A DNA stretch of 64,000 bases from Juglans regia (lineage: Eukaryota > Streptophyta > Magnoliopsida > Fagales > Juglandaceae): the NCBI RefSeq assembly GCF_001411555.2, contig NC_049907.1, positions 7,634,243 through 7,698,242 on the forward strand. The letters run 5' to 3'. Position numbers and translations under genes: made by a program. The notes below the pieces were generated by a model. It made no database searches. It saw only the letters and a list, made by a program, of their open reading frames with translations, and had not been told where the DNA came from. The stretch's first letter is position 1. Each line of letters starts with the position of its first letter. Below, piece after piece: positions 23,170 through 35,233 of this stretch.

Positions 23170-23854
23170 GAGAGATCATCGGGAAAGTAAGTCAGAGAGT
23201 CCGGCCAAGCGTAATGGAGGCCAACGACCCTCCTCTAAAAGGAGTTAGTGGGCCTTTGCAAAGTACTTGGCCTATGAGTAAAACCCACCTATGAAGTAAC
23301 CCATGCGCAGAGAAAGCAGGAGGTAGGAGTAGATGGGACTCGCTGCCCTGACACCACCTCGATAACACCCTGCCCTCGAGAACTTGCATAGGATGGTGGG
23401 CGGAAAATATGGAGAATCCTTAATCTCCTGACAGCAGACATGGAAAGGCTTAACAGGTAACGTCTGCAGGATAAAGTGAGTCTGGAAATCACGCCGCATT
23501 AATGGCACTACTACCCGGACTCCATGCCGCATTAATGACACCGCCCTAGAAGCCACGCAGCATTAAAAGATTCTAACAAACGAATAGTGGAAAGAAGGTT
23601 CCTCAAAGTCAGGGATGAGCTGTCCCCACCAGAAACCTAGTATAAAAGTTGATCCATAGGTACAAATAACTATCTATGATTCCTCTAAGTTTACGCATAA
23701 ATTACTAAGGAGATATACTAACTTTAGCATCGGAGACTCTTTGGCAATCACCAAGGCCCTTCACTCTTCGTATTTGCTTAAGTGTGCAGGTGAAAGACTG
23801 AAGACTCGAGTTGTTGGAACTCGGTTCAAAGGAGTACGAAACACAACGTTAACA
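23170..23854 (+). repeat. LTR of a Ty3/Gypsy-like element
   Basis: Immediately before a primer-binding-like site, this GC-richer stretch contains a TATA box (GTATAAAAGTTGATCC, about 23640-23655) and ends AACGTTAACA, as expected for a 5' LTR. The left boundary is estimated. No 3' LTR is seen in the window. Confidence 0.6.
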
Positions 23855-23872
23855 GTGGCACCGTCTGTGGGA
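23855..23872 (+). other. Primer-binding-site region of the Gypsy-like element
   Basis: GTGGCACCGTCTGTGGGA follows the LTR end. It is close to the TGGCGCCGTCTGTGGG motif that follows the 5' LTR in many plant Gypsy elements. Confidence 0.65.
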
Positions 23873-23899
23873 TCTCTATAGACTTCACGTGTCCTTCAT

Positions 23900-25285
23900 A
23901 TGCCTACGACAACCTATTCTTCGACAATTCGGGGACAAGAAGAAGAAACGTCAACAAACATGGAAGCGAGGTTCGCCGCAATGGAAAAACTGGTCAGAAA
24001 GCTAACTATCGAGATGGAGCCCTCCGAAAAGAGAACGAGACGCTCAGAGTAGCCACCAACGAGCCAAAAAATAAAACAGAACCAAGCAACAGCGAGCACG
24101 TGGGATCTAGAAACGCAAGAGAGGGAGGTGATACAAAGGAAAAAAGAAAAAACATGCAGGAAGAGCTGCATAACCTTAAAAGGAAGTACAAAGAAATGGT
24201 AAAGAAGATGGGCACATTGTCATTAGTAGATCAATTGCTCACCAGTACGAGCCTACCCTACAACAAGGAGATGATGGTCGTGCCCCTACCGCCAAAGTTC
24301 CTAGTGCCCCTCATGGACATGTACGATAGGACTAGAGATCCTCTTGAACACCTGGAAACCTTTAGAGCCCACATGATTCTGCATGGTTTCCAGGGAGAAA
24401 TGGTCTGCAAGGCTTTCTTGCTGACCTTGAGGGGGTCGACAAGAGTATGGTTTGGTCTTTGGTACTCGGGTCCATAGATGGCTTTGGGAAGCTGGTCCAC
24501 CTATTCCTCACACAATTTATGCTAAGTTGGAGAAGGAGACGCCTCGCGGCGTACCTCCTCTACATCAAGCAGGGGGAAGACGAGAGCTTGAAGACATACC
24601 TACCTAGATTCAACAAAGAAAAAAAGACTACAGACGACTAGGGCGAGAAGATAACTTTGGTGGTGCTCTTGGAAGGAGCGTGGCTCGATCTCAGTTCATG
24701 GCAGAATTGGCAAGGAGAACTCCTGTCACGCTACGGGAATTCATGGGTCAAGCTGATAACTTTATTAACGTCAAGGACACATTTCGGGCCTTAACCGAAC
24801 CAAGGAGGAAAGAACTAGAACAAGCGGAAAAGAAAGGGAAAGCGCCAACCAGAGGCAAGGCTCGCGAGAAGCCGGAGAAAGGGTCACGTGACAACAGGAG
24901 AGAATAAGCCCTTATGAAGGTCCTGCGGCTTCGATTTGACCGGACGGCGCTCGTCATCTAGAAAGACGACCCCTAACCCACCCAAGAAGACTACTAAAAG
25001 AGCAGCAGTCGCCGCTATTGCACCTACCATTAGTCCAACACTCATAACACTGAATATTGTCTTTCCTTAAAAGATGATATAGAGCAAGCTGGGTGACCAA
25101 GGCCGCAGTACCCTCCCACCCAAAGGCCAGAGTAGGAATGGAGGAGGAGGTGGTGGCAAAGAAGTGCAGAGAAAATCAGAAGACCAATGAGGGAAGGGTG
25201 CCAAACTACCACCACACCAGACTCCTCCAGGGGCTCTACACTACATTGATCAAGGCCCGAATAGTCTCGGTGGGCCGGAAATGAC
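23900..25285 (+). pseudogene. Ty3/Gypsy gag remnant
   Basis: The retrotransposon gag domain is recognisable in pieces: PLPPKFLVPLMDMYDRTRDP, LEHLETFRAHMILHGFQGE and STRVWFG in one frame to 24476, then FLTQFMLSWRRRRLAAYLL and EDESLKTYLPRFNKEKK to 24641, then MAELARRTPVTLREFMGQA in a third frame to 24907. Frameshifts near 24460 and a stop at 24639-24641 break it. The remaining 380 bases resemble the region between gag and protease, but no protease, RT, RNase H or integrase is present. It is an LTR-gag remnant, either truncated or a TR-GAG-type non-autonomous element. Confidence 0.75.
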
Positions 25286-25390
25286 TATTTCTCCCCTTCC
25301 AGTTTGTTGTGCTATTTTTAGACGTTAACAATCATTTTAATTAATATTGATACTTAAAGATTTTAATTATATGATATGTTATGATAGGAT

Positions 25391-25402
25391 AAAAATGTCT
25401 TA
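25391..25402. repeat. Target-site duplication of retroposon R1, left copy
   Basis: AAAAATGTCTTA, matching 26289-26300 and lying exactly at the start of the element. Confidence 0.75.
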
Positions 25403-26288
25403 CAACCGCGTTTGTTTTGGAACATCACATCTCTCTCTCTCCAGGAATTTTTCTTCCAACTAAAAACCAAATATCCCATCTTCTCCGCCTAGCGGGGGTG
25501 GAGCTTTGGCTCTTCCCTCCCTCCTCTCGTCTACTACTTTCTAGTTTATATTGTGTTTTCCAACCTTTTTTTTCTCGGATTTTATTGTGTTTTCCATCCA
25601 TAACAAGGAGAAGGCACAATCTACTGCTTTCCAACCCCCCACGATCGCCATGCACCCCACCACAGGACTCCCCTACCACCGATCTTTAGACAGCCGAAGC
25701 AGAATGTCGAAAAGAGCGGTGCATGCTTCACACGCGCGGTTCAACCTACACGTGAGCCCACTCACCGCCACATCAAGAAGTACCTATTGCCACCACATGC
25801 GACATTTTCAGGGCCAGCGACCTTGGATCCTTTAGATCTGACCAACCTCTACTTTCCTAGAGTGGCGCGTGGCCTTCATGCGCCTCATTAGTTCCTAGCG
25901 TTCATCTTTCGGTGATTCGATGCATCTCTTATTTACTGTCTTTCTATGTTTCCGCTTCTCCTAACCAAGGATCGTAGGAAAGAATTAGTGGAAGTCTTAT
26001 GCAGCCACTCCGGACCAGCAAAATGCAACACAACTCACTTCACTGCGACTCTCAATTATAGTATTATAATTCATTTACCAAACTGTATCAAAACAGATAC
26101 AAGTGGCTTCCCGTTGTGGGAAATGGGTAGGGGGTTAAGTCATTGGCTTTAGAACCCTCTTTTTTTTTTCTTGTGTTGTATTTGTTGATTTGGGATGAAT
26201 GTTGACACCTCCCACCTTATTGACTATTGTATCACGTAACTGTAAAATATAATTATAATATACTTGCTTAGGAAGAAAAAAAAAAGAC
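25403..26288 (+). mobile_element. Non-autonomous polyA retroposon, family R1
   Basis: An 886-bp insertion bounded by perfect 12-bp duplications and ending in an A-rich tail (26275-26287). The 5' half is GC-rich with repeated ACGCG(C/T) and GCGTGGCCTTCATGCGCC motifs. The 3' half (AGCAAAATGCAACACAACTC ... ACACCTCCCACCTTATTGAC) is shared with 36001-36573 and partly with 37520-38885. No RT or RNase H is encoded, nor are tRNA-like A/B boxes visible, so it probably depends on a LINE. Confidence 0.75.
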
Positions 26289-26300
26289 AAAAATGTCTTA
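26289..26300. repeat. Target-site duplication of retroposon R1, right copy
   Basis: AAAAATGTCTTA directly after the A-rich tail; identical to 25391-25402. Confidence 0.75.
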
Positions 26301-27150
26301 TCATTCGTCTTCCGGATGTAGTTAATAATTTTTTTTTTTTTAACGGAAACCCAAACCTTTCTTTATTATTATAGTCATAGTATGACAGTGTATCCAACTT
26401 ATATTAATAAAACAGACCCTTCAAAAAAAAAAGAATACCATATATAACAGACAAAATACATTATTGACAGGCGTAACGTTTACGCAGAACGACCTGTAAT
26501 ATTTATAAAATAAGCAAATAAATAAAATCAGATTTTTGTAGCTTGTCAGTTTGCTTATGTAGGCAAATACAGATTGCATAAAATACTTTGTGATAATTTA
26601 ATCGTAATTTGTAAAAAATTAAAAATATGATATCGACTTGAAGACAAAAACCTCAGACGGATCCCAAAAGAATTAATAGCAGTTATTTTATTCATTTACT
26701 TGTCCACAATCGGAGACTGTTGGTACCGTAGACCTGTCGGGGAGAACAGGCAAAACTAACGGTCAGAAAAACGCCACGTGGAAAAAGTAGCGGTACGTTT
26801 AGTGTATCCTGTCTGGTGAAGTGGCACAGCTCAGGTTCTACCGTTGCGAAGAGAGGATCAAAAAGGCAGTTAAGAGTATTTTCCTCCAAAAGTTTGGCCC
26901 CTAATTCGTCATATTTGATTTTTTCAAATTTATGCAATCATAATTATATAAACGATATTGTCAAGAACAAGTTTCAAATGCACAAATTTTATGTAAAATT
27001 TTTGTAAAAAAAATAAATTTTACTAAGAAAAAGTAAATTTTTCTTATTTTTTTTTTATCTTGGTTTATACTTTTTTATAAAATACCTATGTAAAGTTTAT
27101 ACATTTGAGATTTATATGTAGTATTATTCTTATATAAATAAGTAAATTCT
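26301..27150. other. Intergenic region with a GC-richer island at 26690-26905
   Basis: Mostly AT-rich. The island contains CCACGTGG (26774-26781), a palindromic G-box, and many non-repetitive bases. A frame on the minus strand across it has no recognised domain. It could be a relic promoter of the PUB33-like copy downstream, or unrelated. Confidence 0.35.
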
Positions 27151-27595
27151 CGGATTGGTTCAAGCGATAAGAACGAGAGGTTTGGATTTAAAATCTACCT
27201 TAATTCATCTCATTTCATCATTATAATTTTATCAAATTCTCACACAAAATATAATAAACAATTCAATTTTTTCAAATCTCAAAATAATTTTTTTAAATTT
27301 CTACACTAAATATAATAAATAATTTAACTTTTATTCTACTATTCATAAACTATCTCAACCCATCTCAACTCATCTTTAAATCCAAACATTTCCATCTTTG
27401 ACACGTTCTTTTTAGGTTCATGGTTTAAACTCTTGGGTGCAAAATTTTCTAGAGGTCACGTCCTATCGATAAGAGATATGATGATTTACATGATCTGTAT
27501 AATAAGAACTCATTACATGAGTTAAGAGTTTAATCGGGTTAAAGCCATGTTGCATTTTGCACTGTCTCCAAGTTTCGATGTCAAAAAAAAAAATC
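27150..27595 (+). mobile_element. SINE-like retroposon split by a foldback element
   Basis: A head with GGATTGGTTCAAGCGATAAG at 27154 and a body with GGTTCATGGTTTAAACTC (27415-27432, B-box-like) and a polyA end (27582-27592) look like one SINE-type element. Between them, 27190-27390 is an M2 foldback element, i.e. a nested insertion. The tRNA relation is weak. Confidence 0.45.
27190..27390. mobile_element. Foldback element, family M2
   Basis: ATTCATCTCATTTCATCATT at the left, ACTATTCATAAACTATCTCA and TCTCAACTCATCTTTAAATC at the right, with an AT-rich centre that contains two tandem half-units (AAATATAATAAACAATT / AAATATAATAAATAATT). The same architecture occurs at 40640, 41530 and 56850. Confidence 0.6.
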
Positions 27596-27626
<31 letters not shown>

Positions 27627-28660
27627 ATTAGAGTACGTGTGATACAAGAATTATCAGTAGAATTTCTCTCCTTAAAAAAGTTCTGTACAAATGCCCGCGG
27701 ACGTACGTCGAAAGAGCTCAAGCCTCAAGGTGATAAATAGGCATGTCAAGTCAACCCGGCCCCATGCAAGCTTCTCTCCAAATTATCGATTTCGAATAGG
27801 ATCGGGCCCCGCTCGCTCGTCCTCGGAATCAGGCAAAGTAATATATGTATCCTCATAATCAGACTACGCAGCATTAATTGAATTTAAAAAAAGTGCAAAA
27901 AGAAGTAGAAAAAAGAGAGAGGGAAAAGAAGACTTCGCATCATTAGGCCTGGATTGTAGACCGAGTACCTTAAAATAAATTAATACACATTGATCTAATT
28001 ATGTTGTTTCTGGGAGTCTCCTTGTCGTTATGATGCAAGTCAAGCAATCCATTTTGCTCCCAATGGTATAGATTATAGACCTCACAAGCCAACCCCACCT
28101 GCCATCTTCCACTGCTCTTTTCAAAGACTTCATTTTCCCTCAAGGTTCACAAGTGTCTCCTCAGAAGATCTACATAAAAAAGTGAAGGGCTTTAATTCGA
28201 GAAGATAAGAGGGGGTTTTAAGGGGATGATTTTGTTTTTATTTGGGTAAGATTGTTTACAATTATACTCCAAAGAGAGTTGAGTTTGGCTTGGGTGTGTC
28301 CTAGAGGGAGAAGAATGAATTGTGCAGGTAAAAATTTTGAGTCACCAAGTTAGTTGAGGAAGATCATTAAAAGTCTTGGAGAGAGGAATTTGATTGGTTT
28401 GGGTTCTAGATGAAGAATGCTGAATTGGGTTTTTCTGAGATGTTGATTATCAAGTTCCTGAATTGAAGATTTTTTTTTTTTTTTTAGTGTCTTACAAATT
28501 GGAAGGTGGTTTTTAGAGGGAGAAACTTGAAGGGGTAGTTTAATGCTTTGTTTGGAAAGTTCCCTAATTGGAGAAGAGAGAGTGTCTTTTGGGGAGGGGG
28601 AAAGAAGGAATACAACGGGCAGATTTCTTAGCCGTGTATGATATTAGAGTTTCAGGAGCT
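27596..28660 (+). other. Upstream region and likely 5' UTR of PUB33-like copy B
   Basis: No gene. From about 28180 the sequence becomes purine-rich and T-run-rich (28470-28485), like a leader. An in-frame ATG at 28568 would add 31 residues to copy B. The ATG at 28661 is preferred because the following residues align with the start of copy A and of the family's conserved region. Confidence 0.45.
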
Positions 28661-30497
28661 ATGTCCAGTAATCGAGAGATTGCGGAGGAATCGGTGGCGC
28701 CCATGATTGATGACATAATATATGTTGCAGTGTCAAACAACGTGAAAGAGAGCAAACCAACCTTGTTGTGGACATTACAGAACTCGGGAGGGAAGAAAGT
28801 CTGCATCATTCATGTTCATCAGCCAGCACAAATGATACCTTTGAGTAAGTCTGCAAAATACGTATGTTTTGAGGGGGGAGAGAGAGAGGATTTAGATTTT
28901 TCCGTCGGATTGAATTGGCAGAAAACTTGGACAAAAATTGATTATAAGTGAGAGAATAAATTTTGGGAAATTGAATTGGAAAGTTTAGAAAAAAATGATA
29001 AATTTAATAATTTTATTGAATTGACTCGAAGTTCTAGACTAATAATCTAAAGAATGAAATTTAGCTGAAGAGTTGATAGCTGAGATTTTGGTAACAATTT
29101 TTTCTTGCAGTTGCCAGCATTTTTTTTAAGGGTTGAAGTTTCTGAACTTATTAATAGCTTTTTTTTCTTGATATTTAGTGGGAACAAAATTTCCAGCAAG
29201 CTTAATGAAGGAACAGGAAGTCAGGGCATACAGGGAACTAGAGAAGCAGAATATGCAGAAGATCCTGAATGAATATCTTCTTATCTGTCTTCAAATGGGG
29301 GTATCTATACGTCTTCCGTCTCTTTCTGTAGAATTTTCTTGGTTTTATTTAATTTCTAGGCCTTTGTGAAAATTCTGCTTTCAAAAACAGATCAGGTTTA
29401 TTGAATTCTGTCATGAACTGGCTATGAAGACTATCAAGCTAAATGTTTGTGCATGCCTGTACTATGATAGACATACATGACAGGATTTGTGGCCTTTTTT
29501 ATATGCGTGTGTGTGTGTGTATATACATATGTATGTATGTATGTCTTCATACATAGACATTGTCATCATCGTTTTCCAAAGTTAGATTGGAGATGTGGGA
29601 TTTCTAATATGTTTTGGCGTTGGTGACTTTGAATTTAGGCACGGGCTGAGAAACTGTATATAGAGAAGGATTGCATTGAGAAGGGAATTGTGGAACTCAT
29701 CTCCCGTTATGGAATCAGGAAACTTGTCATGGGAGCAGCTGCAGACAAGCACTATTCAAGGTAATATATACATTAGAACTTTTTCATGTACTTAATCATG
29801 ATGTCTGTTTTAGATACATCCATTGCGGATCAAAAGAGAACAAAGAAATTGTGTGATAATGTTGGATGCTCTATATGCTACATATTTTTGAACATTCAGC
29901 AAGCACACCTGGGGAATAGGTCCCAACTGTATTAGCTGTGACAGGAAAGACACAATGCAATCAGACATGCCTTTCTAAATATTTCTTAAGGGCGTTGGTT
30001 TTGATTGGTAGGCTCTGCCAACTAGTTGTTTCAATATCCAATTCAATGGAAAAAAAAAAAAATACTCATTATTCTTGTTGTTTATATGTGAAATTGGGTG
30101 TCCAAGATGTTTCCTAGTTTGTAGGAAAATACGACTTGTTTCTTTGTGGCGTTTAAGATTACTTGTTTCTCTAATGGTGCTGGTGTAATCAACATACTGT
30201 TAGTCAGAGGTCAATCTCAATAAAGTAGCTTCTGAAATGAAACTTGTGTATTCACATGTATACTAAGATTGTTTGCCTCACTTGCAAAAGCTGCAGGAAA
30301 ACAATGGACCTGAAGTCTAAGAAAGCCATTTATGTAAGCCAACAAGCACCTTTATCCTGTCAAGTTCAATTTGTCTGCAAGGGGCACCTGATCCACACCA
30401 GGTTTGCTTGCTGTCTTTGCTATTACATTTGCAAAGCTAATGTGTCCTGACTTTTTGAGAAAATATGTACTAAGAATAAATGAAGTCACGGTGGAAA

Positions 30498-30513
30498 AGC
30501 TTTTAAGCCTTTT
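30498..30513. repeat. Target-site duplication of SINE, left copy
   Basis: AGCTTTTAAGCCTTTT, identical to 30763-30778. Confidence 0.85.
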
Positions 30514-30762
30514 TTTTTTTTTATGTCGGGGAACCTCTCCAAGGCAGGGCCCTTCGGACCTACCCTTGCAGAGTAAACACTAGTCTCATGCACCGCACCC
30601 TCAGAAGTTTCCCTACACGGAATTGGTTAAATCATTGGCTTTTTACCAGGGGATGTGGCTCCAAATGATTGTTTACACCCATGAATTGTTGAACCTTAGA
30701 CCTTAAAGGGAGTAATACCCCAAGACCAAGGCCTTCACCACTTGGGCCAACCCCTTGGGGTT
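30514..30762 (-). mobile_element. tRNA-derived SINE in intron 4 of copy B
   Basis: On the minus strand the element begins with GGTTGGCCCAAGTGG, a tRNA-like A box, then GGTTCAACAATTC, a B-box-like motif, and ends in a polyA tail (T-run 30511-30522 on the plus strand). It is flanked by perfect 16-bp target-site duplications. The insertion is 250 bp and lies within an intron, well away from both splice sites. Confidence 0.88.
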
Positions 30763-30778
30763 AGCTTTTAAGCCTTTT
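30763..30778. repeat. Target-site duplication of SINE, right copy
   Basis: AGCTTTTAAGCCTTTT, identical to 30498-30513. Confidence 0.85.
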
Positions 30779-31984
30779 AACTGCTCTGAGATTTGATGGT
30801 GTTGTCTATGCAAGTGAACTCAACTCAACCTAACCTTGCTTCCCACCATGAGTACTAACACAAATATCATACCAAAACAGGGAAGCTAGTTTACATGGAG
30901 CTTATGCAGAGGTTACTTCATTGCTACAAGCAAGTCCAGACATTGAGAATGGACAATCAAACCATTTGCCATTACGATCACCAACAACAAGGCATGATCT
31001 CCGGGTAGAACTTACTAATCCAGCTCAAGATCTATTGCAAGAAGTAAGGTCTGTCAAAATTGAGAAATTTGGAGGTAGCCGAACAGATGTTTCTTCCCCA
31101 GTTATCACTGAAGGGTTCTCAATTACGCGTACAAGTGAAAGGAATGCGATATCTGGAAGAAGTTTTCCTTGGGGTTTTACTCATTCAGCATGCTTTTCTA
31201 GTGATATAGCGCTGGTTGCATGTGGAGAGACTGAGGAAAGTGGGAATGGATTAGAGCCGTGTGCACTTCCTCAGTCTAAAGAGGATCTTCATCCCTCATC
31301 TCCACCCAGCGTACTGGTATGTGCTCAACTTATTGTGGGATGAACATGTTTATTTTTATGGAATATATATATATATATATATGTTTTGAGGTGGGAGTTG
31401 TGAGTTTGGATAGACTGGATTTAAAACAATCACAGTACCTTTCTCTTTCATCAACTGAATGCATCACTGACCAAAAAATAAAAATGATTTTTAGGATTGG
31501 ACTTTTTTGCAGGACGGAAGTATAGATGATACTCTTCCTAACCACCTGGATAAAGTCATGGCTGAGGCTAGAAAAGCAAGACAAGAAGCATTTCAAGAGA
31601 CAGTCAATCGTGGGAAAGCTGAAAAAAATGCTGTCGATGCCATATGCAAGGTAAATCCATTTATATCCTTGAGATCATTTTGTTTAGTTGGATTGGAAAT
31701 AATTACAAAAACAAAAAAGTCAGAAATTCTCTATGTTATAGTGCCCATAGTTTCATATAATGTCATTGATTAATGTTTTTTTCCCTAACATGGGCTACAG
31801 AGATTTTTATTGAGGTTAATAAGAAAGATGTAAATCTTTAGGCTTTGCATATTGTGGAGGGCCATATCGCATCAACTCCTTGTGCTTTCATTTTCTATCA
31901 TCGTCTCTTTCTTTTCGTGTCTGAATATCTCAGACACTCCAATATGTTGTGTCCTCCAAGATAGAAATTAACATGTCAAAGAAA

Positions 31985-32300
31985 GATGATATTTACATCC
32001 TACTTTTGTCTATGTTGGGATAAACCGGTTATCAAAGGCTAAATTTGAAGTATTGCAGCGGAAATAAACAAAAGAAAATAACGACAATCACACACAGAAC
32101 AAAGTATCGAGCTAAGGTTGCTTGAGCCAAGGTCGAGCCATAGTCGAGCCAAGCCTCAAGAATGACATTTTCAGTAGAAAATCAAGCCAAACTCAACAGT
32201 CTACATAGACAGTCCCTGCACTTGAAGATCACATTCACATACCCTAACCATATTTTGGATAAGAAGATGGAGAACTGTTAAGTGGACTGAGTGAAGGGCA
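31985..32300. repeat. Possible retroelement fragment in intron 6 of copy B
   Basis: TGTTGGGATAAACCGGTTATC and GCAGCGGAAATAAAC resemble the ends of plant LTR sequences. A CGAGCCAAG motif is repeated three times (32125-32160). No coding capacity. The call is tentative. Confidence 0.3.
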
Positions 32301-33581
32301 TTCTTCCCTCTTTAACATTGCTTCTTACTGTAAAAGTAAGTTGGATCTAATTAGAATACTTCCATGATGGTCCATCTTAAGAGTAGGAGTATATACAACA
32401 TTATCTGAACCAATGTTTTAGACTAATAATGTATGAAATATCTGAGAGTGTAAACTTGACATTCTCATTATCTGATGCAAATTGCAAATGTGCAATTTAC
32501 AGGCTAAAGCATCAGAAAGCTTATATGTTGAGGAGTTGAAGCAAAGGAAAGAAATTGAGGAATCACTGATGAAAGAAAAAGAACAACTCAGAAAGATGAA
32601 AAACCAGCATGACGAAGTTATGGAGGAGCTTCAATTTGCCATAGGTCAGAAATCATCACTGGAGATGCAAGTTGCAGCATCTGAACAGATGGTAAACGAG
32701 TTGGAGCAGAAGATTATCTCTGCGGTGGAACTCTTGCAAAATTATGAAAAAGAACGAGATGAGTTGCAGACAGATCGTGACAATGCACTAAAACAAGCAG
32801 AGGAGCTGAGAAAGAAACGAGGAGAGGCATCAAGTGAGAGCATGCCTCAGTTTTTCTCCGAGTTCTCTTTCTCAGAAATTGAAGAAGCAACTCGAAACTT
32901 TGATGCGTCCCTGAAGATTGGAGAAGGGGGATATGGGACCATTCATAAAGGTGTCCTCCGACACACTGAGGTGGCTATTAAAATGCCTCACTCTCATAGC
33001 TTGCAAGGCCCACTAGAATTTCACCAGGAGGTGAGATGGTTTGAATTTTGTGTATTTATTGGGAAATAAACTGAATATTTACTTAAATCATAAATTTATT
33101 GTGCTGATTGCCATGCTTTCTTGTTCAAGAGATTTGGGATCTAAAATCTTCATGAGTGTAATTGGCATTTTTGCATCTGAATATTCGATGTATTGATTGC
33201 ATTTACTACACTTGTTTCCTACATTATGCATAGGATCAATAGTTCAGCTTAGCAAATATTACTTTTTATGGAAGGCTTCATTAATCCATTTTGTTCAAGT
33301 GCGATTGAACCCATTTTTTTTTTATGAATGCATGTTATAGTGATCTGTTGGCCTATATTGTGTTTTATATTATATGGATTTAAATTGCATGTCTTAATTT
33401 GTATACATCTATCCTTTTCTACTTCTCAATTATCCGTTGTTATTTGTATTAGATGTGTTAGTTTATCTTCAGAACTTATTATGAATGCTTGAACATGTAC
33501 CATATTTTAGTCCTAGTCATAGATACAACCCTAGGTAGCAATCAGCTGTAACTGTAAGTAGTTTGATGCAACATATACCAC

Positions 33582-33890
33582 CAAGGGTGACGGCTCAATG
33601 GTCTTTAGGTTACTCCTAAATGGTTTTGCGTGAACTAGGTCCTAAGTTCAAATCCGAACTTAGAGTCACCTTAGACTATTGGTATAAGCCACCTAAGGAT
33701 TCTGAGTTCCTTACTGGGGTTGGGGTCTAAGCTATAGCTCAAACCTGACTTGTGGGAGCGTCTGCAGTATCCCGCCATCTAAGCCAGGTCCGGTTCCCAA
33801 CAGGTAGGGTGCTACTATGGTCATACCTAGGCAAGCAAGTCCCCCAGCTGCCCCCTCCTACCCTTTTTTGCCCAGGAAAAAAAACATTAA
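33582..33890 (+). mobile_element. tRNA-derived SINE in intron 7 of copy B
   Basis: Head GGTGACGGCTCAATGGTC (A-box-like) followed by AAGTTCAAATCCGAAC (B-box match), a 200-bp body and a short A-run at 33878-33885. Target-site duplications were not clear. It differs in sequence from the SINE in intron 4. Confidence 0.7.
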
Positions 33891-35061
33891 ATTATCTATA
33901 ATAGCTTGTTCAATTGGTTTCATTTTTATTAAAGCGTGGGGCTGTTAAAAATCTAAAGAATTGGACATGAAGAAAATTATGTGAGTAGTACTGAAAGTTT
34001 GTCTGCCCTCTGAGGACCTAAATTTTCATTCTTATTCGACAGGAGGCTTTTGTTTTTTTTTTATTAACAATATTCCATAGTAGTTTTTATTTTCCCCAAT
34101 TTCACAAAGGAATACAGAAAAAGAGAAAAAAAAAATCTGGATCTACTCTTTGAGAATGTAACCTAATTTTATCACAAGATTGGCAGTGTATGACTTTGGT
34201 TTTTCACTTGTATTTCAGATTGATGTGCTGAGTAAGTTGAGGCATCCCAACCTTGTTACACTCATTGGAGCTTGCCAAGAAGCATGGGCTCTTATCTATG
34301 AGTACCTCCCCAATGGAAGCCTTGAAGATCGACTCAGCTGTGAGGACATGAATAGTCCTCCATTACCGTGGCAAATTCGAGTACGCATTGCTGCAGAGTT
34401 GTGCTCTGCCCTCATCTTTCTTCATTCATGTGAACCTAACAGCATAATACATGGTGATTTGAAACCCGCCAATATTCTCCTTGATGCCAACTTGGTTACC
34501 AAACTTAGTGACTTTGGTATCTGTCGTTTATTCTCTCGAGATCAAAGTTCTAACAACTTGACACAGCTTTGGAGAACTGAGCCAAAGGGCACTTTTGTGT
34601 ATATGGATCCCGAGTTCCTCTCCACAGGAGAGCTTACTTCAAAGTCAGATGTTTATTCTTTTGGAATTATATTACTTCAGCTGTTGACAGGGAGGCCGGC
34701 CATGGGGATAGCAAAAGAAGTGCAATATGCATTGGATGCAGGAAAGTTGAATGCCCTGTTGGATCCTTTGGCTGGGGATTGGCCATTTGTACAGGCTGAA
34801 CAGTTGGCTCGTTTAGCATTGAGGTGTTGTGCTATAAACCGAGAGAGCCGACCAGACCTAGAGTCAGATGTCTGGAGGGTACTTGAACCTATGAGGATTT
34901 CATGTGGAGGCTCATCCTCATTCCAAATAGGTTCTGAGGAAACGTTGCAGTCCTCCTACATATTTTATTTGCCCCATTTTCTGTGTAGGTTCTTCAGTTC
35001 CTAACATATGAAAACAGCTCTGATTTGAAATATTTCAAGAAACTCTTATATTGCAAAAGAG

Positions 35062-35233
35062 TGATGTTACATACAATCGTGGAGTGTGCAAGTGCCGTAC
35101 AGTCGTTTTGAAAAAGAGTAAGGTCCACTATTAAAAAAATAATTTTTTTCACGTGTGTTCTGTATTTATTCACTTTTTTCTAAAATAATTGCGCGACGCT
35201 TGCACGCTCACGACTGCAACTATCATTTCTCAT
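35062..35233. mobile_element. Foldback MITE, family M1, in intron 8 of copy B
   Basis: GTGATGTTACATACAATCGT...GTGTGCAAGTGCC at the left pairs with GACGCTTGCACGCTCACGAC...TATCATTTCTC at the right. It lies about 45 bases before the last exon, between the frameshifted end of exon 8 and the U-box exon. Confidence 0.75.

Noticed and set aside
28568..28660. Longer N-terminus for copy B from the ATG at 28568
   Set aside because: The added 31 residues have no counterpart in copy A; possible but not supported.
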